A stretch of 64,000 nucleotides of DNA from Beroe forskalii. Its lineage: Eukaryota > Ctenophora > Nuda > Beroida > Beroidae. Below are positions 9,200 to 21,266 of the stretch, piece after piece (the first letter of the stretch is position 1; each line of letters begins with the position of its first letter). A program made the position numbers and the translations under genes. The DNA lies in assembly GCA_011033025.1 (NCBI GenBank), contig WFMF01000207.1:234889-298888 (forward strand). The letters run 5' to 3'. The notes under the pieces are model-generated. The model saw nothing but the letters and a program-made list of their open reading frames with translations, was not told the DNA's origin and did not search any database.

Positions 9200-11950
9200 G
9201 CCGGATGACGAAGGGCCAGGGAGTCACCAAGAGTTTCATTGCATCTCAGGGCGAGATAAGAGTCAGGGTGGAGGCTTCATGAGGATGCAGGACTTGTGAC
9301 ACCAGAGGGCCAGGGAAGTGTTGCAGGGAGTCAAATGGGAGTCACTAGGGGAAGGAAAGGACCAACACGGCACCAGGTGAAGGTCACCCGATGAATTTCG
9401 GCCAGTTGAGAGCCATTTAGCATTCTTGCTTCAATGATGATTGACAAAAGTCAGCCACAATGATCGCCAGAAGACCAGTTTGTAGTCACTTAGTCACCAA
9501 GCAATGATAACGGCTCCATCAATCAGCAATGCTTGATTATTGATGCTCAGCATATCTTTCATGAGGTCACAAGGTCATCTGTATGGCTAAGAGACACCAG
9601 CTTCTTGCGAGAGTCGACTTGTTGATGAACCGTGTCCAGTGGAGTCATGATTGATAAATTAACACTGGAAGAAGTGAGTCTGAAAAGGGTGCTGCCAAGA
9701 GTCTGGTCAGACTCTGGTTCATGCAGGAGGGTATTTGGCCAGAAGATCAGGTCAGAATGACCAGTGGGTTACGTGATCAGCTAGGAGTCAGCAGTGGGAC
9801 AGTCAAGAAATACCAACTGGGTCATCAGATAAGTGTTGTAAACTTGCCACCAGTGGTTTTGGCAAGATCAGGAGACGCCATTAGGTCAGGTAGGATTGGG
9901 TAGCTCAGATAGGGTCAGGAGACACCAGCTGTAGATCAGGTTGGATCAGGACACGCCAGTTAATAAGCAGTTATAGTTCAGGTAGGATCAGGAGACGCCA
10001 GTAGTTCACTTACGATCAGGAGACACCAGAAGGTCATGTAGGATCAGGAGACGCCAATAGGTCAGGTAGGATCAGGAGACGCCAGCTGCAGGCCAGGTAG
10101 GATCAGGAGACGCCAATAGAGCAATAGGTCAGGTAGGATCAGGAGACGCCAGCTGTAGGCCAGGTAGGATCAGTGGAGGCCAGTTATGGGGTAGGTAGGA
10201 TCAGGAGATGCCAATAGGTCAGCTTGACCTGGCCAGGTAGGATCAGTCTAAGACACCAGCTGTAGGTCAGGTAGGATCACGACACGCCAGTTAAAGAGTT
10301 AAGCAGTTATGAATTGAATTTGAATTTGAAAATAATTTTTACAGCACAATTACAGTATATATTTTCTCATTCAATTATAATTAAAGAAGCTTCTTGGTTG
10401 TGCTGAGGGAAAGCACTTAGCCAGTTATAGTTCAGGTAGGATCAGGAGCCATCAGTAGTTCACTTAGGATCAGGAGACGCCAATAGGTCAGGTAGGATCA
10501 GGAGACGCCAACTGCAGGCCAGTTAGGATCAGGAGACGCCAATAGAGAAATAGGTCAGGTAGGATCAGGAGACGCCAGCTGTAGGCCAGGTAGGATCAGT
10601 AGAGGCCAGTTATGGGGTAGGTAGGATCAGGAGACGCCAGTAGGTCAGGTAGGATCAGGAGATGCCAATAGGTCAGCTTGACCTGGCTAGGTAGGATAAG
10701 TCTAAGACACCAGCTGTAGGTCAGGATGGGTCAGGACACGCCAGTTTAGCAGTTATAGCTTTATAGGTCAGGTAGGATCAGGAGACGACGGTAGTACACT
10801 TAAGATCAGGAGACACCAGATGGTCATGCAGGATCAGGAGATGCCAGTAGGTCAGGTAAGATCAGGAGACGCCATTATGTCAGGTAGGATCAGGAGACGC
10901 CAGTAGGTCAGGTAGGATTAAGAGGCTCAGGTAGGATCAGGAGACACCAGCTGTAGGTCAGGTTGGATCAGGACACGCCAGTTAAGCAGTTATAGGTCAG
11001 GTAGGATCAGGAGACGCCAGTAGTTCACTAAGGATCAGGAGACACCAGAAGGTCAAGTATGATCAGGAGAAGCCAGTACGTCAGGTAGGATCAGGAGATG
11101 CCAGTTATAAGTCAGGTAGGGTCAGGAGGCGCCAGTAGATCAGGTAGAATCAGGAGATGCCAGTAGGTCAGGTAGGATCAGGAGACGCTAATGGCTCAAA
11201 CGGTTACCTATTCAAGTGTCACTAGTAGGTCACGCAAGAAGTACCAGCTGGACCAACACTCAACAGGAAAGTGTCTGCTGTCACATATGGTCAATGGTCA
11301 GGCTATGGTCGAAAGTCGGAAATTAGGACAGGTAAGAGTTGCCATTAGGCCAGATAAGATTCGTCAGTAGGTCAGGTAAGAATCGTCACTAGGCCAGGTA
11401 AAAGTCGCCAGTAGTTCAGATTAGATTCCTCAGGAGGTCAGGTAGGGTCGTCAGTATGTCAGGTAAGAAACGCCAGTAGGTCAAGTAGGAGGCGCCAGGA
11501 GATCAGGTTAGAGTTTCCAGTGGTCCGATGGGAAGCTGGGTCATGGGGAGTAACCAGTCAGTGAGGCATTCAGGCAACAGTCAGGTCACCCGAGGTCACG
11601 ATTTGGTCAGGCAAAAGTCACCACCTGGATCGGTTAAGGGTCTTCAGTAAGCCAATAGGTCAGGCAAAAGTCATCATTCAGTCAGGCAATAGAGCAAGAG
11701 GCCCTAGTTGGTCAGGTCAGAGTCACCAATGAATTTGACAAGAGTTCCAAAGCTTGGCAGCACTCAGCAGGTCAGCCAGGAGTCACAGTCGATTAGGCAA
11801 GAGGTCCCATTGAACAGGTTATAGTCACCAGTGAGTTAGGCAAGAGTTACAAGATGGGGCTGGTATAAGTCACCAGTCACTGAGGCAAGAGTCACCAGAA
11901 GGTCATCAAGAGTTTCAAGTTAGGCGGGCAATATTGTGCATTTCACTGTT
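9200..11950 (+). repeat. GGTCAGGTAGGATCAGGAGA minisatellite, about 28-bp unit
   Basis: The core (about 9890-11190) repeats GGTCAGGTAGGATCAGGAGA followed by CGCCAGTA, with variants AGTTATAG and AGCTGTAGG. Both flanks decay into recognisable GTCACCAG / GGTCAGGCAAGAGTC relatives, so the array has old edges and a younger centre. A segment of about 100 bases (10310-10415, TGAATTTGAATTTG-rich and AT-rich) interrupts it and looks like an insertion. No protein is supported; the 60-codon open frame at 9721 lies inside the repeat. Confidence 0.85.
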
Positions 11951-12849
11951 AGGTGATACCTTAGCCCTTCAAGCTCTGGAAGCATGAAAATAACCGTTTC
12001 AAATAAACTTTAAGAGCCACTGAATGTAAAATATAAGTTCAAAAACAACTGATTTTTAAGTTAAAATTCATTGGAAAAAGCCCCAGAAATTAATAAAATG
12101 TAACCCAAAAAAAACCTTTAAAAAACACAAAAAAACCTAGCCCAAGAATCGAAAAATAGGGTAGTGCTAGTTTTTTTGGGCTACAATCCCCCAACTGTAT
12201 ATTTATTGAATATTGCCATAGGTGATATTCTATACAAGTCGAGTATACTAACTCCAAAATAATATACTCAGAACAGTGACTGTTTTGTATATTTCTCATT
12301 TTTTGACTATCAGCTTAACTCCATTTGTTTCTATCTTAACTCGGACTAATATCATTGAAATCATAACTCTGATTATTCTTAAATCCACAGATATCCTATC
12401 TCCAGATAATTGAAATACTGATTATCCTAACTCCAAATACTATCATTAAAATCAGTAAATTTGAACTATACTAAATCCACAACTATCTTATCTCCAAATA
12501 ATTAACAAACCAATTATCCTAACTCCAATTTCAAAAATTCAAATGCTGATTTTCCAACCTGCTTTAGCATTGATAAAAAGGCAATGATTGTGATCCATAG
12601 ACAATAACCCAATATAAAATAATAAATGCTTAAAAAATTTCCAATCAAGCAGTATTGGAGGATAATAAGTTTTTTTTGATTATCTCGAAAACTAAAAGTG
12701 GGTGGAGATAAGATAGTTGGATATAGGATTGTTTTGAACTGGACCGGCGATATGATCTGTTCATGCCAATAGAAACTTTTCTAATACTGCGTCCTCTTGC
12801 CCCTCTGCCACGTGACATTCATGTGGCAATGTCACGTGATAGAAGCAAC

Positions 12850-13075
12850 AGCCTATGATGGTGCCGATACATATCACATCGCGGATAATATTTATGCTAC
12901 ATATCCAAGCCGCAGAGGACTATCAATAATCGGGTTACTGGAAGTACCTAATCCGGAACTATGATGGTGCCAGATTTGCATCACGTTGGCGGATGCAACG
13001 TGATACATATGCTAAATATGCAAGCCGCAAGGGACACAAATCCGAAGAATGTTACGGGTTAATGGTAATTCGGTG
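12850..13075 (+). repeat. Imperfect tandem duplication of about 110 bp
   Basis: CTATGATGGTGCC, CATCACATCGCGGAT- or CATCACGTTGGCGGAT-, ATGCTA(C/A)ATAT(C/G)CAAGCCGCA and a CGGGTTA end occur twice in the same order. The two copies start near 12854 and 12960. It is short and diverged, with no coding sense. Confidence 0.6.
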
Positions 13076-14729
13076 GAACGAAACTCATATCTAATAGGAG
13101 GGATGGGAAAGTATAAATAAACTATTAAAAACCTTTCAAAACACGGATGTAAATAATCTAATAATGGGTCGATCTGATTTAAGTTACATTCCTGGAGCGA
13201 AGCGAGTGGAAAATAGGCGTTTTGTATTCATGGGTACATTTATGAGGAGAGTGTTGATTCCGCGGAATTGAATCGGCTATCTTAAGTATAGGTACCTACT
13301 TGAGAAACAACAAAACAAAACAAAAACTGTAGTAGTTATCATCCATACAAAAGTGTTACCTGGGTGTTGTTGAACGCAAATTAAGAGGTACATAATTTAA
13401 TGAATGAATGCTCGAAATGCAAACACAGAATCATTGTGGGCGGATGATCTTCAATTATGAAATTGCCATCACAAAATAATATGCAAAATAAAATAATCAA
13501 TTCAGTAGTTAAAAACATGTTAATGACCTCATTTCAAACGCTTTTTGTGTAAGAACCAACCAGACAAAAGTACACGCGTCCCATACCTGAATCTCGAAAC
13601 AAGTCTCAGTTAGGATTGATAATCTTAACTGAATGACTTATTAACTAAATAATAGGCAAACTGAATGACAAGTCAGTGAAGCCACAGTCGTTATTGAGTG
13701 CAGTATCGTGGATCAACTCATAATTATCAAATTCAAACAAATAATTCCAGATGTAAATGCAATAGCCGCTTCATCAATGGGTAATGATTTGCGAGTTACG
13801 AAGAAGGAACAAAATATTAACTGTGAACTATAAAATGACGCGCATCTTGCAAGTATGTTAATCGAATACCGGAGCTAATTACAGGCGTAATTATTGTGTG
13901 AAGTTCTCCAACACTTAATGTGATAGGGATATCGTGACGCCCTATGCCACGTCACTGAAACACTAACCAAAGAGAGAAGCGGAATTTGGTCCTCTGCTTG
14001 TCACGTTTTGTCCCAGTGACTAGACCGTGACGGATCATACTGATCGCTCATTCGCTTGTGCGGCACTCACCGCTATCACGTGACCCTAACCACCTTAAAA
14101 CGAGCGGTTTTCGCATCAAAACTTATCTGGTTCTGTTCCTCCCTAATAGTGGTTGCAGTATTAGTACGTAATACGGTTCGTAATAATGGCTCGCCCCTTC
14201 GGGGCTCGACATTATTACTCACCATATTACTACACTAATTCTCTCATTGCTTCAAGTTCAAATTCTCCAATCATTTAACCATTTCAAAAAACGGATGCAA
14301 AAAACATCATTATTGCTGCAAACTCGCATACTCAGTGACCACTTTCAAATGGACTTTCAAATGTGTCTTCAGTCATCAAGTCCAACCGTCCGTAGGACAG
14401 GTACACCTAGTCCTTATAAAGTGTATGTGAGAGACGCTAGATATCAAGGGATGTAATTCGCAGAGGATCTATATTAAATGTGCGTGAGACTATTATAAAT
14501 ATATAAGCTTTAAAACCAGAACGCCCATACTTTATGGCATTTAAAAAGCCGAGGACCGCTGGTCAAGGCTTTCAAATGTGTTTATTCACGAACGTAAGTG
14601 ATTGCATAAATTATGGAATAACATGCAACAATGGCCGCGCAAGTATGTAGGAAATATTTATTTCCGTCATTTTACCGAAGATCAGTTGCACCTTGAAGAT
14701 CGATTAGTAGGTTTTTTTGCCTAAAGTAA
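13076..14729. other. Intergenic DNA with one strong hairpin
   Basis: No gene recognised. At 14180-14218, GTAATAATG pairs with CATTATTAC around an inner GCCCC-TTC-GGGGC stem, giving a compact hairpin with a GC-rich head. The open frames here are short and unlike known proteins. Confidence 0.45.
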
Positions 14730-16150
14730 GTATTTATTTCATCCCGGGGGATGGCCAAAACCAAGCCCCACCCTTTTTCCGATTCTGGTTTTTTTGGTTT
14801 TTGGTTTTTTTGGGTTTTTTGTTTTGTTTTCTAGCCCCTTTCCAAAATTTTTGGTAAATTGGATAGCAAAAAGGGGTTTGAACCCAATTTAATTGGGTAA
14901 TTTTTAATTTACGGGAATATTTTTGGTATTTTCTTTTGTAAAAAATTTAAATTGGAAATTTTCCCAAAATTCAAACTGTTTGTTGTTTTCCCAAGAAGAC
15001 TTTTTATCATTTTTGGGATTTACAAAAACTCCTCGGGTTTTTAAAGACATTTGCAGAGTTCTACCCAAGTATATAAGTATAAAGATGGAATTTTTAAATA
15101 AGTACCTATTTTTTCCTATAAAGGTTTTTTAATTTGCATTTTTAAATTATTCACTTCTTGGTCAAGTAAAATTTTATTTAAATTATTTTTGATAAAATAA
15201 ACCCAAAATTAAAACCCCTTTTTACCTTTGGGGGTCTCTGGGGTGCCCCTTGCCCCTTGCCCCTGGGTTGATTTCCCTAGAAACCCTTTTCGAGGCTGAC
15301 CCCTTCTTGTCACCATTGAATGATTTCTCCCGGCTTTTTCACATTAATAATTTTAAATTGATGAATTTTTATAAATTTTTTGATGTTAACATTTGAAAAA
15401 CTTCAATAACTTTTTAATTTTACCCCTTTTAAAAGGCCCAAAAAATTAAAAAAAGAAAAATTTTTTAAAAAGAAAGAATTAAAATTAAGGGTTTTTTGGA
15501 AGGCCCGTTTGGAAAATTTTTCTTGGGGAAAGAAAAACCAAAAGGCCAATATTACCCCCAAAGTGTTTAAACTATTTCCAAAAATTTTTTTTTGGAAATT
15601 TATTTTTTGGAAATTTTAATCAGACGTTTTTTATTTTTTTAAAATAATACATATTAGGAAATAATTTAAAAAAAATGGGTTAATCATTAATATTTGTAAA
15701 ATTTATAACATTTTAAAAAAGAGGACTGCTACCTTGCAGTGGTATTTTTATTAAAATGGGTTTTTTTGACCCCAAAAATGAAAATTTTTAAAAAGGGAAA
15801 AGTAAATTAATTAAAATTTTTAAAAATTGAATTTTGGGTTAAAATTTTTGGGAAAGGGTTGGAATGAAATTTTAAAAATTTTAATTAAATAAGTTTTGAT
15901 ATGAAAAATTGGGTTATGTTCCCCCTTTGTTTTTAAAGGGGAAAAATTCAAATAAACGGGAAAAAATTTTGGAATAAAAATTGATTTAAAAGAATTTTTT
16001 TTTTTAAATTAAAAAAAACGAATGAAATTTTTTATTTAATCGGTTATTTCCCCTTTAATTATAGTTAATTTAATATGGGGGAAAGGTTTGAAATTTTTAA
16101 AGGGGAATTTTTAAAATTTTGGTTAAAACCCACAAATTGTTAAAAAGGAG
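14730..16150. other. Homopolymer-smeared sequence, probably poor consensus
   Basis: This stretch is dominated by runs such as TTTTT, AAAAA, GGGG and CCCC with words like AAATTTTTGGAAATTTT. Its right edge runs into the Helitron tail, where a direct comparison is possible. The second Helitron reads CCCAACAGTATCAAATTCC at 32900; this copy reads CCCCAACGGTTTTAAAAC near 16168. Unlike bases have been replaced by runs. A low-coverage or badly polished assembly region explains this better than biology, and the 3' end of Helitron 1 is probably hidden in it. No gene should be called here. Confidence 0.6.
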
Positions 16151-16201
16151 AAGGAAGGAAAAACCCCAACGGTTTTAAAACCCCCCCCTTTTATTTATTG
16201 T

Positions 16202-18726
16202 TAGACAAAAGGCAAGTTTACCAGAAACTGTAATCTTTCAAATTTGAATGGCAAAGAGGAGTCAGAAGGGGATTAATTTAATCCTGGGAATGAAAACTTT
16301 AGTACCTATGAAATTTTGTGAACACGAAATCACTCTGCTTCAATACTTCTGAATCCCAATGACTTTACAATTAACCTGGTGCCATTGCACAGACCGTGCT
16401 TTTTTGATCCAAATTTCTGATGAGCATTATAGGGCAGCCTACTTTAAGTTTTAAGGTATGGGGAGGGAAGCCACTCGGTACAATAGAATTAAGGAACTCG
16501 GTGGTAATGTGCGTCACCTCACTTTCCTCAGTTTCAATGAGGGTATCAACACTGTAAATGTAATAACTCCTAGCCATGACATCAGGTTGAAATTTGTCAA
16601 TAACTTGGTTATTAAGTGCGTCTGCATCATCATTGAGAGGTGTCACAATGACGTCATTAATTCTACTGGAAGTGAAGTTAGGGAAAATATCATTTACTAT
16701 GCTGTTGGTAATGTGACATTGATTGGGAATGTCAATTAGATTATTATCAGCATAAGGATTAGAGGATTTTAGTTTTCCATCACCCAACTTTATTAACCAC
16801 AATTTGAATTCATGCTCATTGGGGTCAGCCCTTATGTTTTGAGTCAAATTAAAATTTTGTACATATTGCCATAAGGGTGACCTGTTGATGCAGTTCTCAA
16901 GTACTTCAGCTGCATGTGCTCTGGGTGTAACGGGCAGGGTTTGACGGAAGTCTCCTGCAAACACAATGAGCTTACCACCGAACGGAACGTTACTGTCACA
17001 CAAATCACGCATTAAAATGTCAATAGCAGAGAAGGCGTGGAGTGGTATCATGGAAGATTCATCAATTAATATTAAGCTCAAGGATCTAACTAGATACGAT
17101 GCATGACGTGAATTAGCTGACACATTGCAAGTGGAAGTGTTTAGAATTGGCACAGGTAACTTAAACAATGAATGGGAAGTTCTGCCAAGCCTTAGTAGTG
17201 TGCTCGCAATGCCAGTCCAGGCGCAGGCCGCCACTCCACGCTCCTCTGCTAGACATGTAGAGATGAGAGCATTGAACAGGTAGGTCTTGCCGCAACCACC
17301 GGCTGCATCAATGTAATGTATACGTGGATGATCCTGAGATGGCAATGGACCGTGCTGCCGTACACTGTTCATGATGCTGTCGAATATAAATGTCTGATCT
17401 GCAGTGAGTGTGTTGTAAAGACGCTGGCTAAGGTCATGCTCAGTCTCTACGTTAATGTTGTCACTGTCATTGGTGTAATTTGATTGTAATAGATCAATAC
17501 CAAAATCAGTGATACATTTGTTGTAGTTGCGCCTGAGGGAATTATCTATCGACTGTAGAGTGCGTTGTTCAGCGTCAAGTTCACTCAACCCATGAACATG
17601 GATGAAATCTTCCATCATTTGCATCTTGAAGTCATTCCAAAGTTGCAATGGTTGAGTAGGATGAGAATTACCCAATATTGTAACAAAAATATCTCTTAGT
17701 TGAGATGGCATTGCAGAATTTGATGCCTCGGCCATAGAGTCATGCCACTCTCTATCATTGGAAAGAAGACCTCTGGACATGCATGCATCATGATATGTTC
17801 TATGCTGAACATTGTGGAACTTGAGGTGCTGGAATGATGTTGCACCCCTGACATGAAGAAGTAATAGGCGCAGATAGAAGCGCTCTCTATCGCGAGGTGG
17901 AACGTAGTACATTCTGGAGATGATCTTAAGTTCCTCGGCACGTGTGTCAGTATCAATATCAGGATGAGAAGATATTGGTGGTCTGCGCTCTTTCCAAAGC
18001 TTTCCTGATTCATTCCACGTGAAGTGAACGGGTATTTCAGTGTATAAAAAGTTTCATGCTGCTTGTACATTTCTATTCAACGTGAAATATTCGGTAAGCT
18101 TTGTTTTGCGAGACCTATCCAACACTTCCTCGATGTTATCATCCTGATTGAACACCACGTTATGATCATTCTCCAGATGCACGTCTAGCCTATAAACAGT
18201 GTGACTCTTCTCACTCAGTGGAAACTCTCTTATTCTCCAGCAAGCTTCAGGGGCACTCAGGTATCGTGTATCAAGGTAGGTCTTAATCTCGTCATATGTT
18301 AGTGGATCAACCTCAATTCTGTCAATACTCGCACAATCATGTCCCTTATGGATATACTTGAATATATACTTGATGGAGTTTATACTGGTACAGGCCTCTA
18401 CATTGATATGCGCCTGATACTTTTTGAGAAAATAAGGGTTGTATGGTACAACGTATCTATTATCGAGGCGCACACCATTTTTTTAAAGCTTCTACCATTG
18501 TTTTCACGTTTATACTGAGGATATCCATTTTCTGAGAGTACAGTTCGAGGAGAAAAGTACTTAGGGAAACCTTTAGAGCATTTACCATCGACCATACATG
18601 GGGCATTGGGATTGTCAGCTCCACATGGACCGTGCATCATGCAGGTGGTGACCAACCTATGTAGCTCTGGATCATCACCAGGATCAGGTAACTCGGCGCA
18701 TATAAAGCTATCAGTATCAATGTCAT
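16202..18726 (-). pseudogene. Helitron 1 RepHel: Rep C-part and Pif1 helicase
   Basis: Minus-strand coding begins after the hAT insertion with the end of the HUH domain, including the tyrosine motif YIFKYIHKGHD (copy 2 has YIYKGHD). The longest frame (16371-17912, 513 codons) carries the Pif1-type helicase: Walker A GGCGKT, Walker B LILIDES, FAGDFRQTLPV, and the start of the C-terminal SH3/2B part. It breaks at DQKSTVCAMAPG, where an extra T in a T-run replaces the DQKHGLCNGTRL reading of copy 2. Further breaks lie near 18054 and 18480. The product would unwind DNA during rolling-circle transposition; this copy cannot make it intact. Confidence 0.85.
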
Positions 18727-19800
18727 CAGGGGTGGATCCAGGCTGAAAAAAGTGGCGGGGTTGTTGGCAAGCAAAGCGAACCAGCCACTCACATCCAAAA
18801 AATTTTAAATTCTCCTCTCAGACCCATTTTTAAGATTTCCGTTGCCCGCTTGCTTCGTTTGCAAAAAAACAAAAACAAATGCAAGGAACGGCAATATTAT
18901 TAAGTTATTATTATGAGCATAGTCCTTTTTGATTTTTCTGAGCGCCGCAGGCGAAAATTTTGAAAATTTTATATCAAAAACCGTGTCTATAACCAATTTA
19001 GTTACATAATTTATTACAACAGCCCGCTGCAGTCGAAAATTTTCAAGGTGTTTGGTATCTGAATCTGCCTCGGAAGTCAATTTGATAACATGTATTATTT
19101 TTTGACAATACAGCCTGCCGGCGAAAATTTTTAATGTTTCAGTTTCACATCTGTGGCTTAGTGTGAAAATTGGTTAATTAATTGATCACAACAGCCTGCG
19201 CCTCGCGAAAAATTTGGTATTGTCCATTTGTCCATTTAGTGCGAAAATTTTATCATTATAAGTGCCTGCTCGTGCAACAAGATTTTGCATTCCCAACCAT
19301 GCCTCTAGAATCAATATTATTTAATTACAATACAGCCTGCCGCTGGTGAAAATTTTTAATGTTTCAGTTTCACATCTGTGGCTGTGTGTGAGACCAACTT
19401 AGTAACATAATTATTAATTAATTGATCACAACAGCCCGCTGCAGGCGAAAAATTTCTAAGACCATTTGTCCATTTAAATAAAATTTTATCATTATAAGTG
19501 CCTGCTGCGGGCAAAAAGTTTCAAGATTTTGCATCTGAATCAGCCTCAAGAATCAATTTGGTACTGTATAATCTGATCACAACAGCCTGCTGCAGGCAAA
19601 ATTTTCAAGGTTTCAATCTGAATCCGCATTTAAGATCAATTTGGTAATGTATAATTTGATTACAACAGCCCGCTGCTTACAACCCCAACAACCCCACTCT
19701 AAAACAAACAACCCCACAACCCCACTATAACCCCACAGCAGAAAAAGTGGCGGGGTTGCAACCCCGCCACAACCCCATTGTACTTGTAGATCCACCACTG
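18727..19800. mobile_element. Non-autonomous hAT element
   Basis: It begins CAGGGGTGGATCC and ends, in inverse complement, CAGTGGTGGATC. Both copies of the 8-bp target AATGTCAT (18719-18726 and 19801-19808) flank it, and the uninterrupted site is present in Helitron 2 near 35441. CAG-type ends with an 8-bp duplication define hAT. The 1,074-bp interior has no transposase. It is built from repeated blocks of ACAACAGCC(T/C)GC(C/T)GC-GGCGAAAATTT separated by AT-rich spacers, plus a GTGGCGGGGTTG motif mirrored near both ends. Confidence 0.9.
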
Positions 19801-21266
19801 AATGTCATCGCCTGACCGCATGTGATATGGTCGTGCAAGCCAAAGTAGAATGTGGGCATGAGGGAGGCCTCGTTTTTGAAATTCGATTACCTGAACTTGA
19901 GCCACCTGATTACCGAAAGCCTTGTTAAGATCCTCTTTTAAGTACATTAAGTGTAGCTTGAATACCGCCGCCACGATGTCTGGTCGATCTGATGCCGTAA
20001 GGTTAGGGTGTGGCTTGAATGTTTGGCCTGGTCCTACATTGTGACTGCTATTGCCCAGGTTGTTTACAATATCAGGATGCTTTGGGCTGCATGTTACAGT
20101 CAAGAAAATCTGTGGCGTATATTTTTTACCACTAATTGCCATTGTATCTTGATAGTTTTGCTGCATGAATCGTTTGCCTCCTGTGAAGGATGAGGGTAAA
20201 ATGATAGGTTTACCTGGGAGGTATAACTCATTCAATAAATTCTGCGTTTCTCGCTCTACCCAATCCATTAACCCTGAGTAATGATCAGCTCTCAATTTAA
20301 CTTGATTGTGTCGTATGAATTCCAGCCGCTCAGATTCTATTCTTACCCAAGTATCAACTAAAAACTGTTGGAATAACTTCCTAGAAAAGTGCAAAGCAGT
20401 TGAGGTGAGTTTCTGAAAGCCATTCGATACTGGGCGAAATGAAGACGTGTCACTCTACGTGTACTGTTAGTTTTACGTATGTTAGAGTGCCATCCCTTCT
20501 CACCACTCGGAAATAGAAGTGGGTAAGTCATAGGGTCAATGTTACAGTTCATAGGAGAAATGTTCTGAAGGTAGGGCTGCAGTTTGATAGGAAATTGAAG
20601 ACGTGAGAATTGTATTCCATTATGAGATGCAGTAAAACTAATTCTAGGAATATTGATATCATCATTGCCTCGTTTCGCAACAATTTCATTCGTCACGGTC
20701 AATGGATTGATACGAATTATCTTTAGACGTGAACCAACAGCGATTTGAGGTGATCCAGGAAGTGGTTTAAGGGTACGAACTTCGCAGCCAATTTTCAAGT
20801 TTAGTGTGTGAGGTGGTAAAGTTGGAAGGTCAATACTATGCAAATAATCATGTGTAAAGTTGGCATTGTTGGAGAGGAACATGCATTGGCTGGTAAATGT
20901 ATGTGTTTGCCCGGGTAGTCGACTTAACGCATCATCTGATGTTGGGTATATAGCAATATCACGTTTGCCAGGCATACCATCTGAATCACCCACAAAAACT
21001 GCGGCCACGTCATCTTCATACGTAGGGGCATTGTAACGTCTCCTATCAGGGCCTTCCTTAAATATCATTCGAATAGACTGAGGTTGCGTGTGATTTAGGG
21101 AAGAAAATTGAAGCTCATCTTGTTCTATATCACTAACTGTCTTGAAATAGTGGATGTATGGATTAGGAATATTAGTTAATGAGTTCTGTATGATGGACAT
21201 GAGGTTAGGGAGGCAGTCAGCATTATTGTTCAACCGGGCTTGGAGTTGACCAGTTCCTTCCAGGAT
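19801..21266 (-). pseudogene. Helitron 1 RepHel: Pif1-tail-like module and Rep N-part
   Basis: The frame at 20358-21233 reads, after FKEGPDRRRYNAP, through the Pif1-tail-like module (LPPHTLNLKIGC, VGSRLKI, INIPRISF, LQFPIKL) to YPLLFPSGEKGWH. A 1-base loss near 20398 shifts the frame. Coding resumes at HFSRKLFQQF and continues through TVTCSPKHPD and the HUH motif LPHAHILLWL. Unlike copy 2, this copy keeps the join [20 protein letters not shown] in frame, so the two open frames of copy 2 were once a single gene. Confidence 0.85.

Larger units (their letters stand above)
5017..12753. mobile_element. Composite repeat block bounded by weak inverted repeats
   Basis: At 5018-5070 the sequence ATATCGCCGG, GTTCAAAACAATC and TCCTATCTCC appears in order. 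The inverse complement of 12712-12753 shows the same order (GATATCGCCGG-like, CCAGTTCAAAACAATCC, then TATCTTATCTCC). Further in, a GGGGGATTGTAGCCCAAAAA motif at 5888-5911 is matched in inverse orientation at 12173-12192. GGAGATAGGATA motifs near 5265 and 5363 are mirrored near 12395 and 12490. This fits one old element with long diverged terminal inverted repeats that was later filled by the Merlin element, a LINE fragment and a minisatellite. No target duplication is visible, so the single-element reading is tentative. Confidence 0.4.

Noticed and set aside
9200-11950. GATCAGGAGACGCCAG repeats as a spacer array
   Set aside because: Unit-to-unit spacing is filled by variants of the same repeat and not unique spacers; it is an ordinary minisatellite.
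15495-15512. GGAAGGCCCG word as the 3' end of Helitron 1
   Set aside because: It resembles the copy 2 hairpin half, but the surrounding consensus is unreliable and spacing to the coding region does not match copy 2.
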